Below, in pieces: positions 26,541 to 36,695 of a stretch of 64,000 nucleotides of DNA (positions within the stretch are counted from its first letter, which is position 1; each line of letters opens with the position of its first letter). The notes below the pieces were generated by a model. It ran no database searches. It saw only the letters and a list, made by a program, of their open reading frames with translations, and was not told where the DNA came from. The stretch covers positions 62,001-126,000 of the forward strand of contig NZ_FWFR01000006.1 in the NCBI RefSeq assembly GCF_900172325.1. Direction: 5' to 3'. The position numbers and the translations under genes were made by a program. Source of the stretch: Oceanibacterium hippocampi (GTDB lineage: Bacteria > Pseudomonadota > Alphaproteobacteria > Sneathiellales > Sneathiellaceae).

Positions 26541-28265
26541 TCAGATGTCCGCGTAGCAGCGGACCTCCGCCTTGCCGCCCGGATGGGTGACCGCGCCCTT
26601 GTGGGCCGGGCCGACGGTCTGGGCATATTTCCACAGCACGCCGGACTGGAAGTCGTTCTTGCGCGGCGTCCAGGCCTTGCGGCGATCGGCCAGTTCCGCG
26701 TCGGACAACTCGACCTCGAGCGTCCCCTTGACGGCGTCGATATGGATCATGTCGCCATCCTTGAGCAGGCCGATCGGGCCGCCCTCGGCGGCTTCCGGGC
26801 CGACATGGCCGATGCAGAAACCGCGGGTGCCGCCGGAGAACCGGCCATCGGTGATCAGCGCCACCTTCTCGCCCATGCCCTGGCCGTAGATGGCCGCCGT
26901 GGTCGACAGCATCTCGCGCATGCCCGGGCCGCCCTTCGGACCCTCGTAGCGGATGACGATGACGTCGCCTTCCTTGTAGTCACGGCGCTGCACCGCGTCG
27001 AAGGCGTCTTCCTCGCAATCGAAGACCCGGGCCGGGCCGGAATGCTGCTGGCGCGCCATGCCGGCTACCTTCACGATCGCGCCGTCCGGGGCAAGGTTGC
27101 CCTTCAGGCCGACGACGCCGCCGGTCGGCGTGATCGGATCGGTGATCGGGCGGATGACGTCCTGGTTGGTCGGGAAGACGACGTCGGCGAGATTCTCCGC
27201 GATCGTCTTGCCGGTCACGGTGATGCAGTCGCCGTGCAGGTAGCCGCCGTCGAGCAGCGTCTTCATCAGCACCTGCACGCCGCCGATCTCGAACATGTCC
27301 TTGGCGACGTAGCGGCCACCGGGCTTCAGGTCGGCGATATAGGGGGTGCGGCGGAAGATCTCGACCACGTCGTCGAGATCGAAATCGATGCCGGCCTCGT
27401 GGGCGATCGCCGGCAGATGCAGCCCGCCGTTGGTCGAACCGCCCGAGGCGGCGATGATGACGGCGGCATTCTCCAGCGCCTTGCGGGTCACGATATCGCG
27501 CGGCCGCAGGTTGCTGGCGATCAGGTTCATCACCTGCTGGCCGGAGGCGCGGGCATATTCGTCGCGGCTCTCGTAGGGCGCCGGCGCGCCGGCGGAACCC
27601 GGCAGCGCGAGGCCGATCGCCTCGGAGACGCAGGCCATCGTGTTGGCGGTGAACTGGCCGCCGCAGGACCCGGCCGACGGGCAGGCGACGCATTCCAGTT
27701 CGTGCAGGTCCTCGTCCGACATGTTGCCGGCGGCATGCTGGCCGACGCCCTCGAAGACATCGACGACGGTCACGTCCTTGCCGTGGAAGCGGCCGGGCAG
27801 GATCGAGCCGCCATACATGAAGATCGACGGCACGTTCAGGCGGACCATGGCCATCATCAGCCCGGGCAGCGACTTGTCGCAGCCGGCGAGGCCGACCATG
27901 GCGTCGTAGCAGTGGCCGCGCATCGTCAGTTCGACCGAATCGGCGATCACGTCACGGCTGACGAGGCTCGACTTCATCCCCTCGTGGCCCATGGCGATGC
28001 CGTCGGTCACGGTGATCGTGGTGAATTCGCGCGGCGTGCCGCTCGCCTCCTGCACCCCGACCTTGACCGACTGGGCCTGGCGGGCAAGCGAGATGTTGCA
28101 GGGCGCGGCCTCGTTCCAGGTGGTGACGACGCCGACGAAGGGCTGGGCGATCTCTTCCTCGGTCAGCCCCATCGCGTAATAGTAGGAACGATGCGGCGCG
28201 CGCGATGCGCCCACGGTCGTGTGCCGGCTCGGCAGCTTGGATTTGTCGAAAGTCTTGGCGTCCAT
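26541..28265 (-). CDS. ilvD: Dihydroxy-acid dehydratase
   Basis: 574 residues. The iron-sulfur cysteines are in [12 protein letters not shown] and [16 protein letters not shown], and the C-terminal GRFSGGTRG.. motif ([20 protein letters not shown]) is canonical. It dehydrates dihydroxy acids in valine, leucine and isoleucine synthesis. The ATG at 28265 is preceded by a strong GGAGGAGAGG site; longer starts lack homology. It follows valS by 73 bases, pairing valine synthesis with valyl-tRNA charging. Confidence 0.96.
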   Translation of the reverse strand: MDAKTFDKSKLPSRHTTVGASRAPHRSYYYAMGLTEEEIAQPFVGVVTTWNEAAPCNISLARQAQSVKVGVQEASGTPREFTTITVTDGIAMGHEGMKSSLVSRDVIADSVELTMRGHCYDAMVGLAGCDKSLPGLMMAMVRLNVPSIFMYGGSILPGRFHGKDVTVVDVFEGVGQHAAGNMSDEDLHELECVACPSAGSCGGQFTANTMACVSEAIGLALPGSAGAPAPYESRDEYARASGQQVMNLIASNLRPRDIVTRKALENAAVIIAASGGSTNGGLHLPAIAHEAGIDFDLDDVVEIFRRTPYIADLKPGGRYVAKDMFEIGGVQVLMKTLLDGGYLHGDCITVTGKTIAENLADVVFPTNQDVIRPITDPITPTGGVVGLKGNLAPDGAIVKVAGMARQQHSGPARVFDCEEDAFDAVQRRDYKEGDVIVIRYEGPKGGPGMREMLSTTAAIYGQGMGEKVALITDGRFSGGTRGFCIGHVGPEAAEGGPIGLLKDGDMIHIDAVKGTLEVELSDAELADRRKAWTPRKNDFQSGVLWKYAQTVGPAHKGAVTHPGGKAEVRCYADI

Positions 28266-28338
28266 CGTTCCCTCTCCTCCAGCGGCGCCCCGGGCGCCGG
28301 CTTCCATTCCCATTCCCTCGGTCTTCGCGGCCGGCCTG

Positions 28339-30990
28339 TCAGCCGCTGCCGGTGAGCCGGCCCAGTGCCTCGGCGAGCTTCGCGCGGGTCTGCTCGGCAT
28401 CGCTCTTGCGCGCCCGTTCCGCCTCGACGATCTCGGCCGGCGCCCGGGACACGAACTTCTCGTTGCCGAGCTTCTTCTCCAGACCGGCGATCAGCCCGTC
28501 GCACTTGTCGATCTCGCGGGCAAGTCGGTCCCGCTCCTGCCCGATATCGATGACGTCGGCGAGCGGCAGAACCAGCGTCGCCTCGTCGACCACGGTCTGG
28601 ATCGCACCCTTCGGCAGGGCCTCGTCGAAGCTCACGCCGGCGACCCGCGCGAGCCGGGCCAGCAACTCGCCAGTCCGCTCGAGCCTGGCCTTCGTCGCCG
28701 CCTCGGCGCCGTTCAGGATCAGCGGCACGCGGGCCCCCGGCGGCACGTTCATCTCGGTACGCACGGCGCGGATCCCGGTGATCATGCGGATCAGCCAGTC
28801 GATCTCGGCATCGGCCTCGGCATCGACCAGGTCGTCGCCCAGCACCGGCCAGTCGGCGAGCATCAGCAGGCCGTCACGCGACTGCCCCGGGCGCGCCCAG
28901 AGGGTCTCGGTGATGAACGGCATGAAGGGATGCATCAGCTTCAGCAGCTGGTCCAGCACCCAGCCCGCGGTCGCCCGCGTCTCGGCCTGGCCCGGGCCGC
29001 CGTCGCCCTGCAGCAGCGGCTTGGCGAGTTCCAGGTACCAGTCGCAGAAGGTACCCCAGGTGAAGCCGTAGATCGCCGCCGCGGCATCGTTGTAGCGATA
29101 GGCGGCAAGCGCCTCCTCGACCGACTTGCAGGCGGCGGCGAGCTGGCCGACGATCCAGCGGTTCAGGGTTTCGTTCAGGCCCGTGGGCACGAAGCCGGCC
29201 GGCGCGGCGCATTCGTTCATCTCGCAGAAGCGCGCGGCGTTCCAGAGCTTGGTGCCGAAATTCCGGTAGCCTTCGACGCGCTGCTCGGCGAGCTTGATGT
29301 CGCGGCCCTGGGCCTCCATGGCGATCAGGGTGAAACGGAGCGCGTCGGCGCCGTATTTCTCGATCAGTTCCAGCGGATCGATGACGTTGCCCTTCGACTT
29401 CGACATCTTCTGGCCCTGCTCGTCGCGAACCAGAGCGTGGATATAGACCGTGTCGAACGGGATCTCCTTCATGAAATGGAGACCCATCATCATCATCCGG
29501 GCGACCCAGAAGAAGATGATGTCGAAGCCGGTGACCAGCAGGCCGGTCGGGTAATAGCGCGCGACTTCCGGCGTCTCGTCCGGCCAGCCGAGGGTCGAGA
29601 ACGGCCAGAGGGCGGAAGAGAACCAGGTGTCGAGAACGTCCTCCTCGCGCGTCAGTTCAACCGTCTTGCCGTAATGGGCCTCCGCGGCGGCCGTGGCCTC
29701 CTCCTCGCTCTCCTCGACGAAGATCGTGCCGTCCGGGCCGAACCAGGCCGGGATCTGGTGGCCCCACCAGAGCTGGCGCGACACGCACCAGGGCTGGATG
29801 TTGCGCATCCACTCGTAATAGGTGTTTTCCCACTGCTTCGGCACGAAACGGGTCCTGCCGCTCTCGACCGCCTCGATCGCCGGCCTGGCGAGCGTCTTGG
29901 CATCGACGAACCACTGGTCGGTCAGCCAGGGTTCGATGACGACGCCGGAACGGTCGCCGAACGGCACCATGTGGGTATGCGGCTCGATCCGGTCGAGGAA
30001 GCCTTCGGCCTCCATCGCCGCGACCACACGCTTGCGGGCCTCGAAACGGTCGAGGCCGCGATAGGCCTCGGGCACGTTCTCGTTCAGCGCCGCGTTCTCG
30101 TCGAAGATGTTGATGACCTCGAGATCCTGCCGGCGGCCGACCTCGAAATCGTTGAAGTCATGCGCCGGGGTGATCTTGACCGCGCCCGACCCCTGCTCCG
30201 GATCGGCATAGTCGTCGGCGACGATCGGAATCCGGCGACCGACCAGCGGCAGGATGCAGTGCTTGCCGATCAGCCCGGCATAGCGTTCGTCGTCCGGATG
30301 CACGGCGACGCCGGAATCGCCCAGCATGGTTTCCGGCCGGGTCGTCGCCACGGTGATGAAGCGGCCCGCCTCGCCCTCGACCGGGTAGCGGAAATACCAC
30401 ATGTTCCCGGCCGTCTCGCGCGATTCGACCTCGAGATCGGATATCGCCGTGTGCAGCTTCGGGTCCCAGTTGACCAGCCGCTTGTCGCGATAGACCAGGC
30501 CGTCCTTGTAGAGCTGGACGAAGACCTTGCGGACGGCGCGCGACAGCCCCTCGTCCATGGTGAAGCGTTCGCGCGACCAGTCGCAGGAGGCGCCGAGCCG
30601 GCGCAGCTGGCCGATGATCGTGCCGCCGGATTCGGCCTTCCAGTCCCAGACCTTCTCGACGAAGGCATCGCGGCCGAGATCCCGGCGCTTCTGGCCGGCC
30701 GCCTCGAGCTGGCGCTCGACCACCATCTGGGTCGCGATGCCGGCATGGTCGGTGCCGGGCTGCCAGAGCACGTCGTAGCCCTGCATGCGCCGGTAGCGGA
30801 CGATCACATCCTGGAGCGTGTTGTTGAGCGCGTGCCCCATATGCAGGCTGCCGGTGACATTCGGCGGCGGAATGACGATCGCGTAGGGTTTCGCGTCCGG
30901 CCGCCGGCCGCAGGCGAAGGCGTTGGCGTCTTCCCAACGCTGATAGATGTCGCGCTCGACCTCGGACGGTCGATAAGTCTTGTCCAGCAT
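28339..30990 (-). CDS. valS: Valyl-tRNA synthetase
   Basis: 883 residues, class I. HIGH-type motif [15 protein letters not shown] near residue 40, an editing (CP1) domain in the first half, KMSKS motif [10 protein letters not shown], anticodon domain, and a C-terminal coiled-coil arm ([20 protein letters not shown] and on). It charges tRNA-Val. The ATG at 30990 ([12 protein letters not shown]) is the family start; a longer frame adds ten unlikely residues. Confidence 0.97.
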   Translation of the reverse strand: MLDKTYRPSEVERDIYQRWEDANAFACGRRPDAKPYAIVIPPPNVTGSLHMGHALNNTLQDVIVRYRRMQGYDVLWQPGTDHAGIATQMVVERQLEAAGQKRRDLGRDAFVEKVWDWKAESGGTIIGQLRRLGASCDWSRERFTMDEGLSRAVRKVFVQLYKDGLVYRDKRLVNWDPKLHTAISDLEVESRETAGNMWYFRYPVEGEAGRFITVATTRPETMLGDSGVAVHPDDERYAGLIGKHCILPLVGRRIPIVADDYADPEQGSGAVKITPAHDFNDFEVGRRQDLEVINIFDENAALNENVPEAYRGLDRFEARKRVVAAMEAEGFLDRIEPHTHMVPFGDRSGVVIEPWLTDQWFVDAKTLARPAIEAVESGRTRFVPKQWENTYYEWMRNIQPWCVSRQLWWGHQIPAWFGPDGTIFVEESEEEATAAAEAHYGKTVELTREEDVLDTWFSSALWPFSTLGWPDETPEVARYYPTGLLVTGFDIIFFWVARMMMMGLHFMKEIPFDTVYIHALVRDEQGQKMSKSKGNVIDPLELIEKYGADALRFTLIAMEAQGRDIKLAEQRVEGYRNFGTKLWNAARFCEMNECAAPAGFVPTGLNETLNRWIVGQLAAACKSVEEALAAYRYNDAAAAIYGFTWGTFCDWYLELAKPLLQGDGGPGQAETRATAGWVLDQLLKLMHPFMPFITETLWARPGQSRDGLLMLADWPVLGDDLVDAEADAEIDWLIRMITGIRAVRTEMNVPPGARVPLILNGAEAATKARLERTGELLARLARVAGVSFDEALPKGAIQTVVDEATLVLPLADVIDIGQERDRLAREIDKCDGLIAGLEKKLGNEKFVSRAPAEIVEAERARKSDAEQTRAKLAEALGRLTGSG

Positions 30991-31077
30991 TGCTGAACCT
31001 TCCTGATTATCACTTTTCAAGGAGCGGCCCGGGCATCGCTGCCGGTCCGCGTCTGGGCTCGCCCGCGCTGGCGGGAC

Positions 31078-31788
31078 TTAGTCGCCGAGGGACTGATCGT
31101 TGTCCTCGGCGCGGCCTACGAGCTTCGCGACCTCGCGCTCGACGATGCGATTGACGATGCCCGGCAAATTCTCGTCGAGCCATTCCTTCAGCATCGGGCG
31201 CAGCAGGCCCTTGACCAGATCCTCGAGCGTCCGGTGCCCGGCACCGATCCCGACCCCGCGGGAAGCCGATACCACGCCGGAAAGCTCGGAAAACGCGCGT
31301 GCCGTCGTCTGCTGGGTCATCTGCGACAGCAATCCTTCGTCGATGGCCGTCTGCGGCCGTTGCAGCGGCTCGGGTTCCGGTTCCGGTTCCGGCTCGGGCG
31401 CCGCCGCGAACGGTTCCGGCTCCGGCTCGGGCTCGGGTTCCGGCTCGGGTTCGGGTTCGGGTTCCGGCTCGGGTTCCGGTTCGCTCTCGAACGCCAGATC
31501 GGTTTCGGGGAGGTCGGGTTCGGCCTCCGCCTCGGGTTCCGGCTCCGGTGTTTCGGCCAGCGACACGACCTCACCCTCGTCGGTGACCATGTCGGTCAGC
31601 TCGAGCACCTCATCGGCCGCCTCGGGTTCGGCTTCCTCGGCCGGCGCCTCGGGCTCGGCAGCTTCCGCCTCGGCCTTCTTCGGCGTCTCGCCCTCGCCTT
31701 CGCCCTCGCCGTCTTCGGAAATGATCCGGCGGATGGAAGCGAGGATCTCTTCCATGGTCGGTTCTTGCTGGGATTTCGCGTCGCTCAT
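31078..31788 (-). CDS. popZ: PopZ-like polar organising protein (DUF2497)
   Basis: 236 residues. The N-terminal helix [18 protein letters not shown] (about 12-29) and the C-terminal three-helix region (about 150-236, [20 protein letters not shown] to [11 protein letters not shown]) are the PopZ hallmarks. The middle is an acidic Pro-Glu-Ala linker with a near-perfect run of PE dipeptides around residues 95-135. PopZ forms a polar condensate that anchors the centromere. The gene lies between tolC and valS, its usual place. Confidence 0.9.
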   Translation of the reverse strand: MSDAKSQQEPTMEEILASIRRIISEDGEGEGEGETPKKAEAEAAEPEAPAEEAEPEAADEVLELTDMVTDEGEVVSLAETPEPEPEAEAEPDLPETDLAFESEPEPEPEPEPEPEPEPEPEPEPEPFAAAPEPEPEPEPEPLQRPQTAIDEGLLSQMTQQTTARAFSELSGVVSASRGVGIGAGHRTLEDLVKGLLRPMLKEWLDENLPGIVNRIVEREVAKLVGRAEDNDQSLGD

Positions 31789-31918
31789 ATTCGATATCCT
31801 GCCGTTATCAGGGCCGGATGCGCCTTGGCATCGTCACCCTAATGCAGCCAATAACCAATTACCAGAACGTAACCCGCCGGCAAAATCGGCGAGCGACCGC
31901 GTGTCGGAACGGCGAAGA

Positions 31919-33304
31919 CTATTCCAGCCCGCCGTCGGTGCCGACCCACTTGTCACGGACTCGCTGGTAATTCGCCGTGGGATCGTAGCCTTCGACCGGC
32001 AGCCCGAGACGGGTCGCGGTCAGCCGGCCGATCGAGGACAGGACCTCGAAGGCGGCGACGTAGCGGTCCCGTTCGGCGCGCACCAGGGCAACCTGGGAAT
32101 CGAGCAGTTCCTGCTCGGCGTCGAGCACGTCGAGGGTGGTCCGCGAGCCGACCTGGGCTTCCTGCTGGACGCCTTCGCGGGCGATCTCGTTGGCCTTCAC
32201 CTGCTCGCTGTTGGCCTCGATCTGGGCAAGCGCGGTCTGCAGGCGCTGCCAGGCCTGGATGACGCCCTCGGTCACCTGGCGTTCGGCCTCGCTGATTTGC
32301 ACCTTGCGCTGGCTGTTGACCTGGCGGCGCTGGCGAACCCGGCTGTACACCGAGCCGGACTGATAGAGCGGCACCGAGAGGCGGGCCAGAAGCTGCGCGG
32401 AATCGCTCTGCTCGGTCGACGAGGAGGCATCCAACAGATGACTGGCCTGGGCCTGCAGCGACAGCGTCGGCAGCAATTCGCCCGAGACCGTCCGGATATC
32501 GTGGCGCGAGGCTTCCTCGCTGAAGCGCGCGAAGACGACAGTCGGATTCTCGACCCGAGCGGCCTCGATCGCCTCGGCCTCGCTCGCCGGCAGCGGCGGC
32601 AAGGGCGGCGGCGGCTGCAGCTCGCCCGGCAGCTGGCCGACGATACGCTGGTAATTGGCCCGGCTGGCGATCAGGTTGCCCTCGGCCTGGACGCGATCGG
32701 ACACCGCGCGCGAAAGCCGCGCCTCGGCCTGGACCACGTCGGTGCGGGTGATCTCGCCGACATCGAAGCGGTCGCGCGAGGCATCGAGCTGCTTGCTGAT
32801 CACCGACTCGTTGTTGCGGGTCAGCTGCAGCACGGCCTGGTCGCGCAGCACGTTCATGTAGGCGGTCACGCCGAACAGCAGCACGTCCTGTTCGGTGCTG
32901 GTCAGCCGGGCGCGCCCGGCTTCCACCTGCGCCTCGGCCGCGCTGGTCGCGGAGACGGTCCGCCCGCCGCGGTAGAGCGGCTGGGAGACGGTCAGGTCGG
33001 CGGAGCGGGGAAACCGGGTATCCTCGCTGTAGCGACCGCTGAATGTGGAGCTGGATTCGACGCCTTCGGTACGAACGCCGGCGTCGGCCGAGACCACCAC
33101 GGTCGGCCGCCAGCCGGACAGCGCCTGCGGGACGGTCTCGTCCGTGGCGCGCAGATTCGCCCGTTCGGCGGCGAGCGTGGGATTGTTCTGGTAGGTCAAC
33201 ACGAGGGCATCGGTAAGCGTCTCGGACTGTGCCGAGGCCCCGAATACCGTCATTGCCGCAATCGCCAGTCCGGGCAGCGCGACTGACCGTATCGCATTCC
33301 GCAT
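31919..33304 (-). CDS. tolC: TolC family outer-membrane channel protein
   Basis: 461 residues with a signal peptide (cleavage near AQSE, residue ~28) and the two TolC repeats, each with long coiled-coil helices and NPTL-type segments (LTYQNNPTLAAERANLRA; RVENPTVVFARFSEEA). It forms the trimeric exit duct for type I secretion and efflux. The gene lies next to a PCMT-like gene and popZ, a conserved alphaproteobacterial group. Confidence 0.92.
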   Translation of the reverse strand: MRNAIRSVALPGLAIAAMTVFGASAQSETLTDALVLTYQNNPTLAAERANLRATDETVPQALSGWRPTVVVSADAGVRTEGVESSSTFSGRYSEDTRFPRSADLTVSQPLYRGGRTVSATSAAEAQVEAGRARLTSTEQDVLLFGVTAYMNVLRDQAVLQLTRNNESVISKQLDASRDRFDVGEITRTDVVQAEARLSRAVSDRVQAEGNLIASRANYQRIVGQLPGELQPPPPLPPLPASEAEAIEAARVENPTVVFARFSEEASRHDIRTVSGELLPTLSLQAQASHLLDASSSTEQSDSAQLLARLSVPLYQSGSVYSRVRQRRQVNSQRKVQISEAERQVTEGVIQAWQRLQTALAQIEANSEQVKANEIAREGVQQEAQVGSRTTLDVLDAEQELLDSQVALVRAERDRYVAAFEVLSSIGRLTATRLGLPVEGYDPTANYQRVRDKWVGTDGGLE

Positions 33305-33484
33305 GCCGAGTTCCTTGCCGCTATGGGAAACCCCAAGTAAGACGCGACATTCTTGGACGAAAACGCTGTCGGACTCAAGGTTTAGTATTGTGAAATCGCT
33401 CGACGCATGAACACCGGCACGGACGCGAACCGCTTTCGCCGACGCGCTCCCGCATGACGGGCCGGTCCGCGATGCCGGGCCCGG

Positions 33485-34138
33485 TCAGAAGGTGAAGGCC
33501 GGCTCGCGGCGGAATTCCGGCAGGACCGGCACCGAGGCGTCGAACAGCACCCGGCGGTCGATCTGATCGCCGTGACGGAGATAGACCACCGCAGCGCCGG
33601 CATGGGCGCCCTCCACCGTGACCAGGCGACCGCCATCGGCGAGCTGGTCGAACAGCGCGTCGGGAAGGGTCTCGACCGAGCCGTTGATGAAGATCACGTT
33701 GTAGGGCGCGTCGGCGGCATAGCCCTCGGCGAGCGGCGCAACGACGACGGTGGCGTTGCTGACCTCGAGTTCGGAAAGCCGCTCGGTCGCCTTCTCGGCC
33801 AGCCCCGCGTCGCTTTCGATCGCAACCACGGCGCCGGCCAGCGCGCCGAGTACGGCGGCCGGATAGCCGGTGCCGACACCGAGCGCGAGGACGAGATCGT
33901 CGTCGGTGACGCCGGCCTCCTGCAGCAGGCGGGCGAACACCATCGGCTCCATCAGGATGCGGCCGGGCGCGATCTCCAGATCCTCGTCGACATAGGCGAC
34001 GCTCTGCCGCGCCTTCGGCACGAAGCGCTCGCGCGGCATCCGCCCGAGAACGTCCAGAATGCGCTCGTCGGTCACCTTGTTGGGCTGCACCTGGCTCACG
34101 ATCATGGCGCGGCGCGCGGCGGCGAATTCGTCGCTCAT
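33485..34138 (-). CDS. PCMT-like methyltransferase, divergent
   Basis: 217 residues with the overall protein-L-isoaspartate methyltransferase layout (AAARRAMIVSQVQPNKVTD, PRERFVP, then a Rossmann fold). Compared with the canonical Pcm at 12254-12892, the substrate loop reads GRILMEPMVFAR in place of QTISQPYVVA, and SAM motif I reads LALGVGTGYPAAV in place of LEIGTGSGYQAA. It may bind SAM but probably has a different substrate or is inactive. It stands upstream of tolC, a conserved position, so it may serve envelope or export functions. Confidence 0.8.
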   Translation of the reverse strand: MSDEFAAARRAMIVSQVQPNKVTDERILDVLGRMPRERFVPKARQSVAYVDEDLEIAPGRILMEPMVFARLLQEAGVTDDDLVLALGVGTGYPAAVLGALAGAVVAIESDAGLAEKATERLSELEVSNATVVVAPLAEGYAADAPYNVIFINGSVETLPDALFDQLADGGRLVTVEGAHAGAAVVYLRHGDQIDRRVLFDASVPVLPEFRREPAFTF

Positions 34139-34275
34139 GCGAATGCTCTCTCATCCGGTTGGCTAACGTTCGCCGGGTTATAGCCCGCGCCCCCCGCGCT
34201 TGCAATCCGGCTCTGGGCGGTGACGTGCGACGCGGGCCGGCTTGCGGCGTGCCCGGGCGGCCGCCGGCTGCTCTA

Positions 34276-34304
34276 TTGACGCCCGCCGGCAAGGGCCATA
34301 TACA
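34276..34304 (+). promoter_or_regulatory. Sigma-70-type promoter of tRNA-Cys
   Basis: TTGACG at 34276-34281 and TATACA at 34299-34304 with a 17-base spacer, 29 bases before the tRNA. This is the best promoter match in the host part of the window. Confidence 0.65.
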
Positions 34305-34333
34305 GCCTACCTGCTCACCGCAGACGGTCCGGT

Positions 34334-34407
34334 GGCCTGGTGGCGGAGTGGTGACGCAGCGGACTGCAAATCCGTGTACACCGGTTCGATTCCGGTCCAG
34401 GCCTCCA
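34334..34407 (+). tRNA. tRNA-Cys (anticodon GCA)
   Basis: 74 bases that fold as a cloverleaf: acceptor stem GGCCTGG/CCAGGCC, anticodon loop with GCA (within GGACTGCAAATCCG), T-arm CCGGTTCGATTCCGG, discriminator T and an encoded CCA. It matches the tRNA-Cys consensus of alphaproteobacteria. An integrase gene begins 35 bases downstream, so its 3' part is the likely phage attachment site; the copy here is a complete functional tRNA. Confidence 0.96.
34370..34407. other. Likely prophage attL core within the tRNA-Cys 3' half
   Basis: The tRNA gene is immediately followed by phage DNA with a tyrosine integrase reading toward it, the standard arrangement for integration into a tRNA 3' end. The phage should carry the same 3' segment so the tRNA is restored. 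The exact core cannot be set because the other copy (attR) lies beyond base 64000. Confidence 0.55.
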
Positions 34408-34442
34408 CCACCTTCGCAACTTATTGATTTTATTGCGCGAAT

Positions 34443-35552
34443 TCAGAAATGGTCCCACTCGTCGCCGGAAGTGGGACCTTTGCTGTTCCGATTCCGTTCG
34501 TCCTCGAGGCGGACGACGGCGGCGGAGGCGAGCTTCTTCTGACGGGCGCCGCGGGTGTATCGCGTGACCTCCTTCGAGGTCCGGTGGCCGGTCCAGGCCT
34601 TGATTTCCTCCTCCGAGCAGCCGGCCTCGGCCAGCCTCGCGGCGGCCGCCTTGCGGAGCCCGTGAGCCGAGCAGTGCGGCAGGCCGGCCTCGTCGCAGCG
34701 CCGGCGAAACCAATTGCCGAAGCCGTTGGCGGTGAAGGGCTTGCCGAACCCGGTCACGAGGAAGGCAAGATCGCCGGTCGGCGAGGCGTCAATGACGGCC
34801 TGCAGCTCCGGCAGGACCGGCAACGAGAGGGTCACCGGGGCGCGGTTCCGGCCCTTGAACTGGGTCAACGTCAGCCAGCCGGCACGAACATGCTGACGGC
34901 CCATGCGGACCACGTCGCTCTTGCGCTGCGCGGTGTAGAGGAACAGCGCGAGGGCCAGCCGCGCCTTCGTCCCGACCGGGTGCGCCCGTTCGAAGCGCTC
35001 GACCTCCTCGATCGACCATGAATGGTAACCCTGGCTGCCGCTTCGCAGCAGCGGCACGTCGGCAGCGGGGTTCCGTTCGATCCTGTCCGGCTCGGCCTCG
35101 ACCGCCCAGGCGAAGACGACGCGCAGCGCCTTGACGATGGCATTGGCCGCCTCGACCTTGTCCGCGCGTTCGTCGCGGAGCTTGCGGACGTGACGCGGCG
35201 CCATGGCCGCCAGGGGCTTGTGACCGTGCTTCTCGCAAAGCCGATCGAGGATCCGCCGTCGGGCGGCCTGGGTCGACGGCGCCAGCGCCCGGAATTCCGG
35301 CGAGGACTGGTAGCCGACGACGAACCAGCGGAGCGAGCCCGTGGCGCCGCGCCGGTGATCGATCGCCTCAGCCGATGCGCTGGGCGCGCCGTCGCGGGCC
35401 GCATGATAGGCGGCCATGAAGGCGTCGGAACCGAAGACATCGGGCAATCGAACCTTCGGCCATGGCCGCCGCCGGAAGTAATAGCGGACCTGGCCGGTCC
35501 TGCTGACGTCACGGACGACGAAGGGAAGATGAAGGCGGACCACGTCGCTCAT
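34443..35552 (-). CDS. int: Prophage tyrosine recombinase (integrase)
   Basis: 369 residues. The C-terminal catalytic domain has R210 (in TAQRKSDVV), K233, H297 and R300 (in SAHGLRKAAAARL), H323 (TGHRTSKEV) and nucleophile Y332 (RYT), the full set for the family. Residues about 75-160 form the core-binding SAM-like domain. It catalyses integration and excision at the adjacent tRNA-Cys. It reads toward the tRNA, and its start overlaps the stop of the excisionase-like gene (ATGA). Confidence 0.94.
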   Translation of the reverse strand: MSDVVRLHLPFVVRDVSRTGQVRYYFRRRPWPKVRLPDVFGSDAFMAAYHAARDGAPSASAEAIDHRRGATGSLRWFVVGYQSSPEFRALAPSTQAARRRILDRLCEKHGHKPLAAMAPRHVRKLRDERADKVEAANAIVKALRVVFAWAVEAEPDRIERNPAADVPLLRSGSQGYHSWSIEEVERFERAHPVGTKARLALALFLYTAQRKSDVVRMGRQHVRAGWLTLTQFKGRNRAPVTLSLPVLPELQAVIDASPTGDLAFLVTGFGKPFTANGFGNWFRRRCDEAGLPHCSAHGLRKAAAARLAEAGCSEEEIKAWTGHRTSKEVTRYTRGARQKKLASAAVVRLEDERNRNSKGPTSGDEWDHF

Positions 35553-35788
35553 TCCGGATCGTCCCAGGGATTGCGCTCATCGTCGCCTGGCAGCGCGGAG
35601 AAGGCAAGGTCGACCGCCTGGCGGTCCCACACGACGCGGCCGCCGACGCGCTTCGGCTTCGGCATCAAGCCGCTCTCGACCCATTTCGAGTAGGTGTTGG
35701 GCGAGACCCCGACATAGGCGGCGGCGAGCTCGCGCGACAGGCCGCGCGGAACGAGCGACAGGGCCGGGATCTCGCGCCGGGCGGTCAT
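35549..35788 (-). CDS. AlpA/MerR-like excisionase or regulator
   Basis: 79 residues with a winged helix-turn-helix: LSRELAAAYVGVSPNTYSKW is the recognition helix region and GGRVVWDRQAVDLA the wing. Such proteins act as recombination directionality factors or activators of int. The four-base overlap with int fits an excisionase that controls the direction of recombination. A leader of about 110 bases separates it from a promoter candidate. Confidence 0.8.
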   Translation of the reverse strand: MTARREIPALSLVPRGLSRELAAAYVGVSPNTYSKWVESGLMPKPKRVGGRVVWDRQAVDLAFSALPGDDERNPWDDPE

Positions 35789-35897
35789 GACCAGACCGCC
35801 GTGTCAGCCCATCCGGCCGCCGTCGAGGTGGCGACCCGCCTTTCGCCCGTCATGTCGATGTCTCCGTGCAGGTTGCCGGGTTTTGCCATCAATTGGG

Positions 35898-35927
35898 AAT
35901 GTACTGGTAGATTTTTTACTCAGTCAA
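35898..35927 (-). promoter_or_regulatory. Putative promoter of the xis-int unit
   Basis: Read on the minus strand: TTGACT (35927-35922), an 18-base spacer and TACATT (35903-35898). It lies in the most AT-rich part of the window and points toward the excisionase-like gene about 110 bases away. Confidence 0.45.
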
Positions 35928-36053
35928 TAGGATTTGTACTTTTTTTCATCCACTAAGGGAGAACACGCAAAACCAGCCTCCGTCAACATGATCGACGTCA
36001 GAGGATGTGCTCACTAGGCTATGTGGAACGCTATGCGCGAAGGGGGCACAACG

Positions 36054-36689
36054 ATGGCTGATAAAGGCAGTGCTGATGGCGGATTGATCGCGCGGCGGGC
36101 GACCGTCGGCGACGAGTACGAAATCGTCTATCGCGGCTCCAAGGGCGCGATGTCGAGGCGCGGCATCACCGTGCAGCGGTTCGAGGGCAAGAAGGGCGAC
36201 ATCGAGCTCAAGGCGATATGCCACATGCGCCACGCGACCCGGACGTTCCTGGTTTCGGGAATCGTCGAATTGACCGACCTGAAAACCGGCGAGGTCACCG
36301 ACAACCCGGCGCTGATCCAGGCATTGTTCACCGGCGACCTGACCGGCGACGCGCTGCGTGACCACGGCGACATGCTGACGCTGCTCGCGGCCCTGGCCCG
36401 GTGCGAAAGCCCGCCGGACGCGCCGACCCTGACGGTGATCGGCGACTGCCTGGCGGAGTGGGTCGGGGAACTCGAGCTCGACCGGGGCCGGGTCGAGCGT
36501 CACATCAAGGGGCTCGAACCGGATGGTGCGGGCGTGCAGGCGCTGGTCAGCGGGCTCGGCGACTGGCCTGTCCGGCGGCTCGCCGCCCTGCTGCGGGCGG
36601 CGGAACGGGTCATCCGGGCAAGCGGCGCGGACGGACCCGACAAGCGGACCTTCTTCCTGGAGGCGATGCGCCGTTCGGCCGGGCTCTGA
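36054..36689 (+). CDS. WYL-domain-like prophage protein
   Basis: 211 residues. Residues about 15-80 resemble a WYL domain: YEIVYRGSKGAMSRRGITVQ, then LKAICHMRHATRTFLVSGIV and LTDLKTGEVTD; the positions of the arginines fit a ligand-binding Sm-like fold. The rest is helical and unassigned. WYL proteins sense nucleic acid or nucleotides and often regulate defence or phage genes. The ATG at 36054 has AAGGGGG upstream. The gene converges on the CI repressor with six bases between stops, in the region where lysogen-expressed accessory genes usually sit. Confidence 0.62.
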   Translation: MADKGSADGGLIARRATVGDEYEIVYRGSKGAMSRRGITVQRFEGKKGDIELKAICHMRHATRTFLVSGIVELTDLKTGEVTDNPALIQALFTGDLTGDALRDHGDMLTLLAALARCESPPDAPTLTVIGDCLAEWVGELELDRGRVERHIKGLEPDGAGVQALVSGLGDWPVRRLAALLRAAERVIRASGADGPDKRTFFLEAMRRSAGL

Positions 36690-36695
36690 GCGGCC

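Noticed and set aside
28219-30996. 925-codon plus-strand frame opposite valS
   Set aside because: Antisense shadow of a canonical synthetase; low-complexity composition and no family features.
31100-33286. 728-codon plus-strand frame opposite popZ and tolC, with Gly-Ser repeats
   Set aside because: The repeats are the reverse complement of the PopZ Glu-Pro run; both minus-strand genes are well supported.
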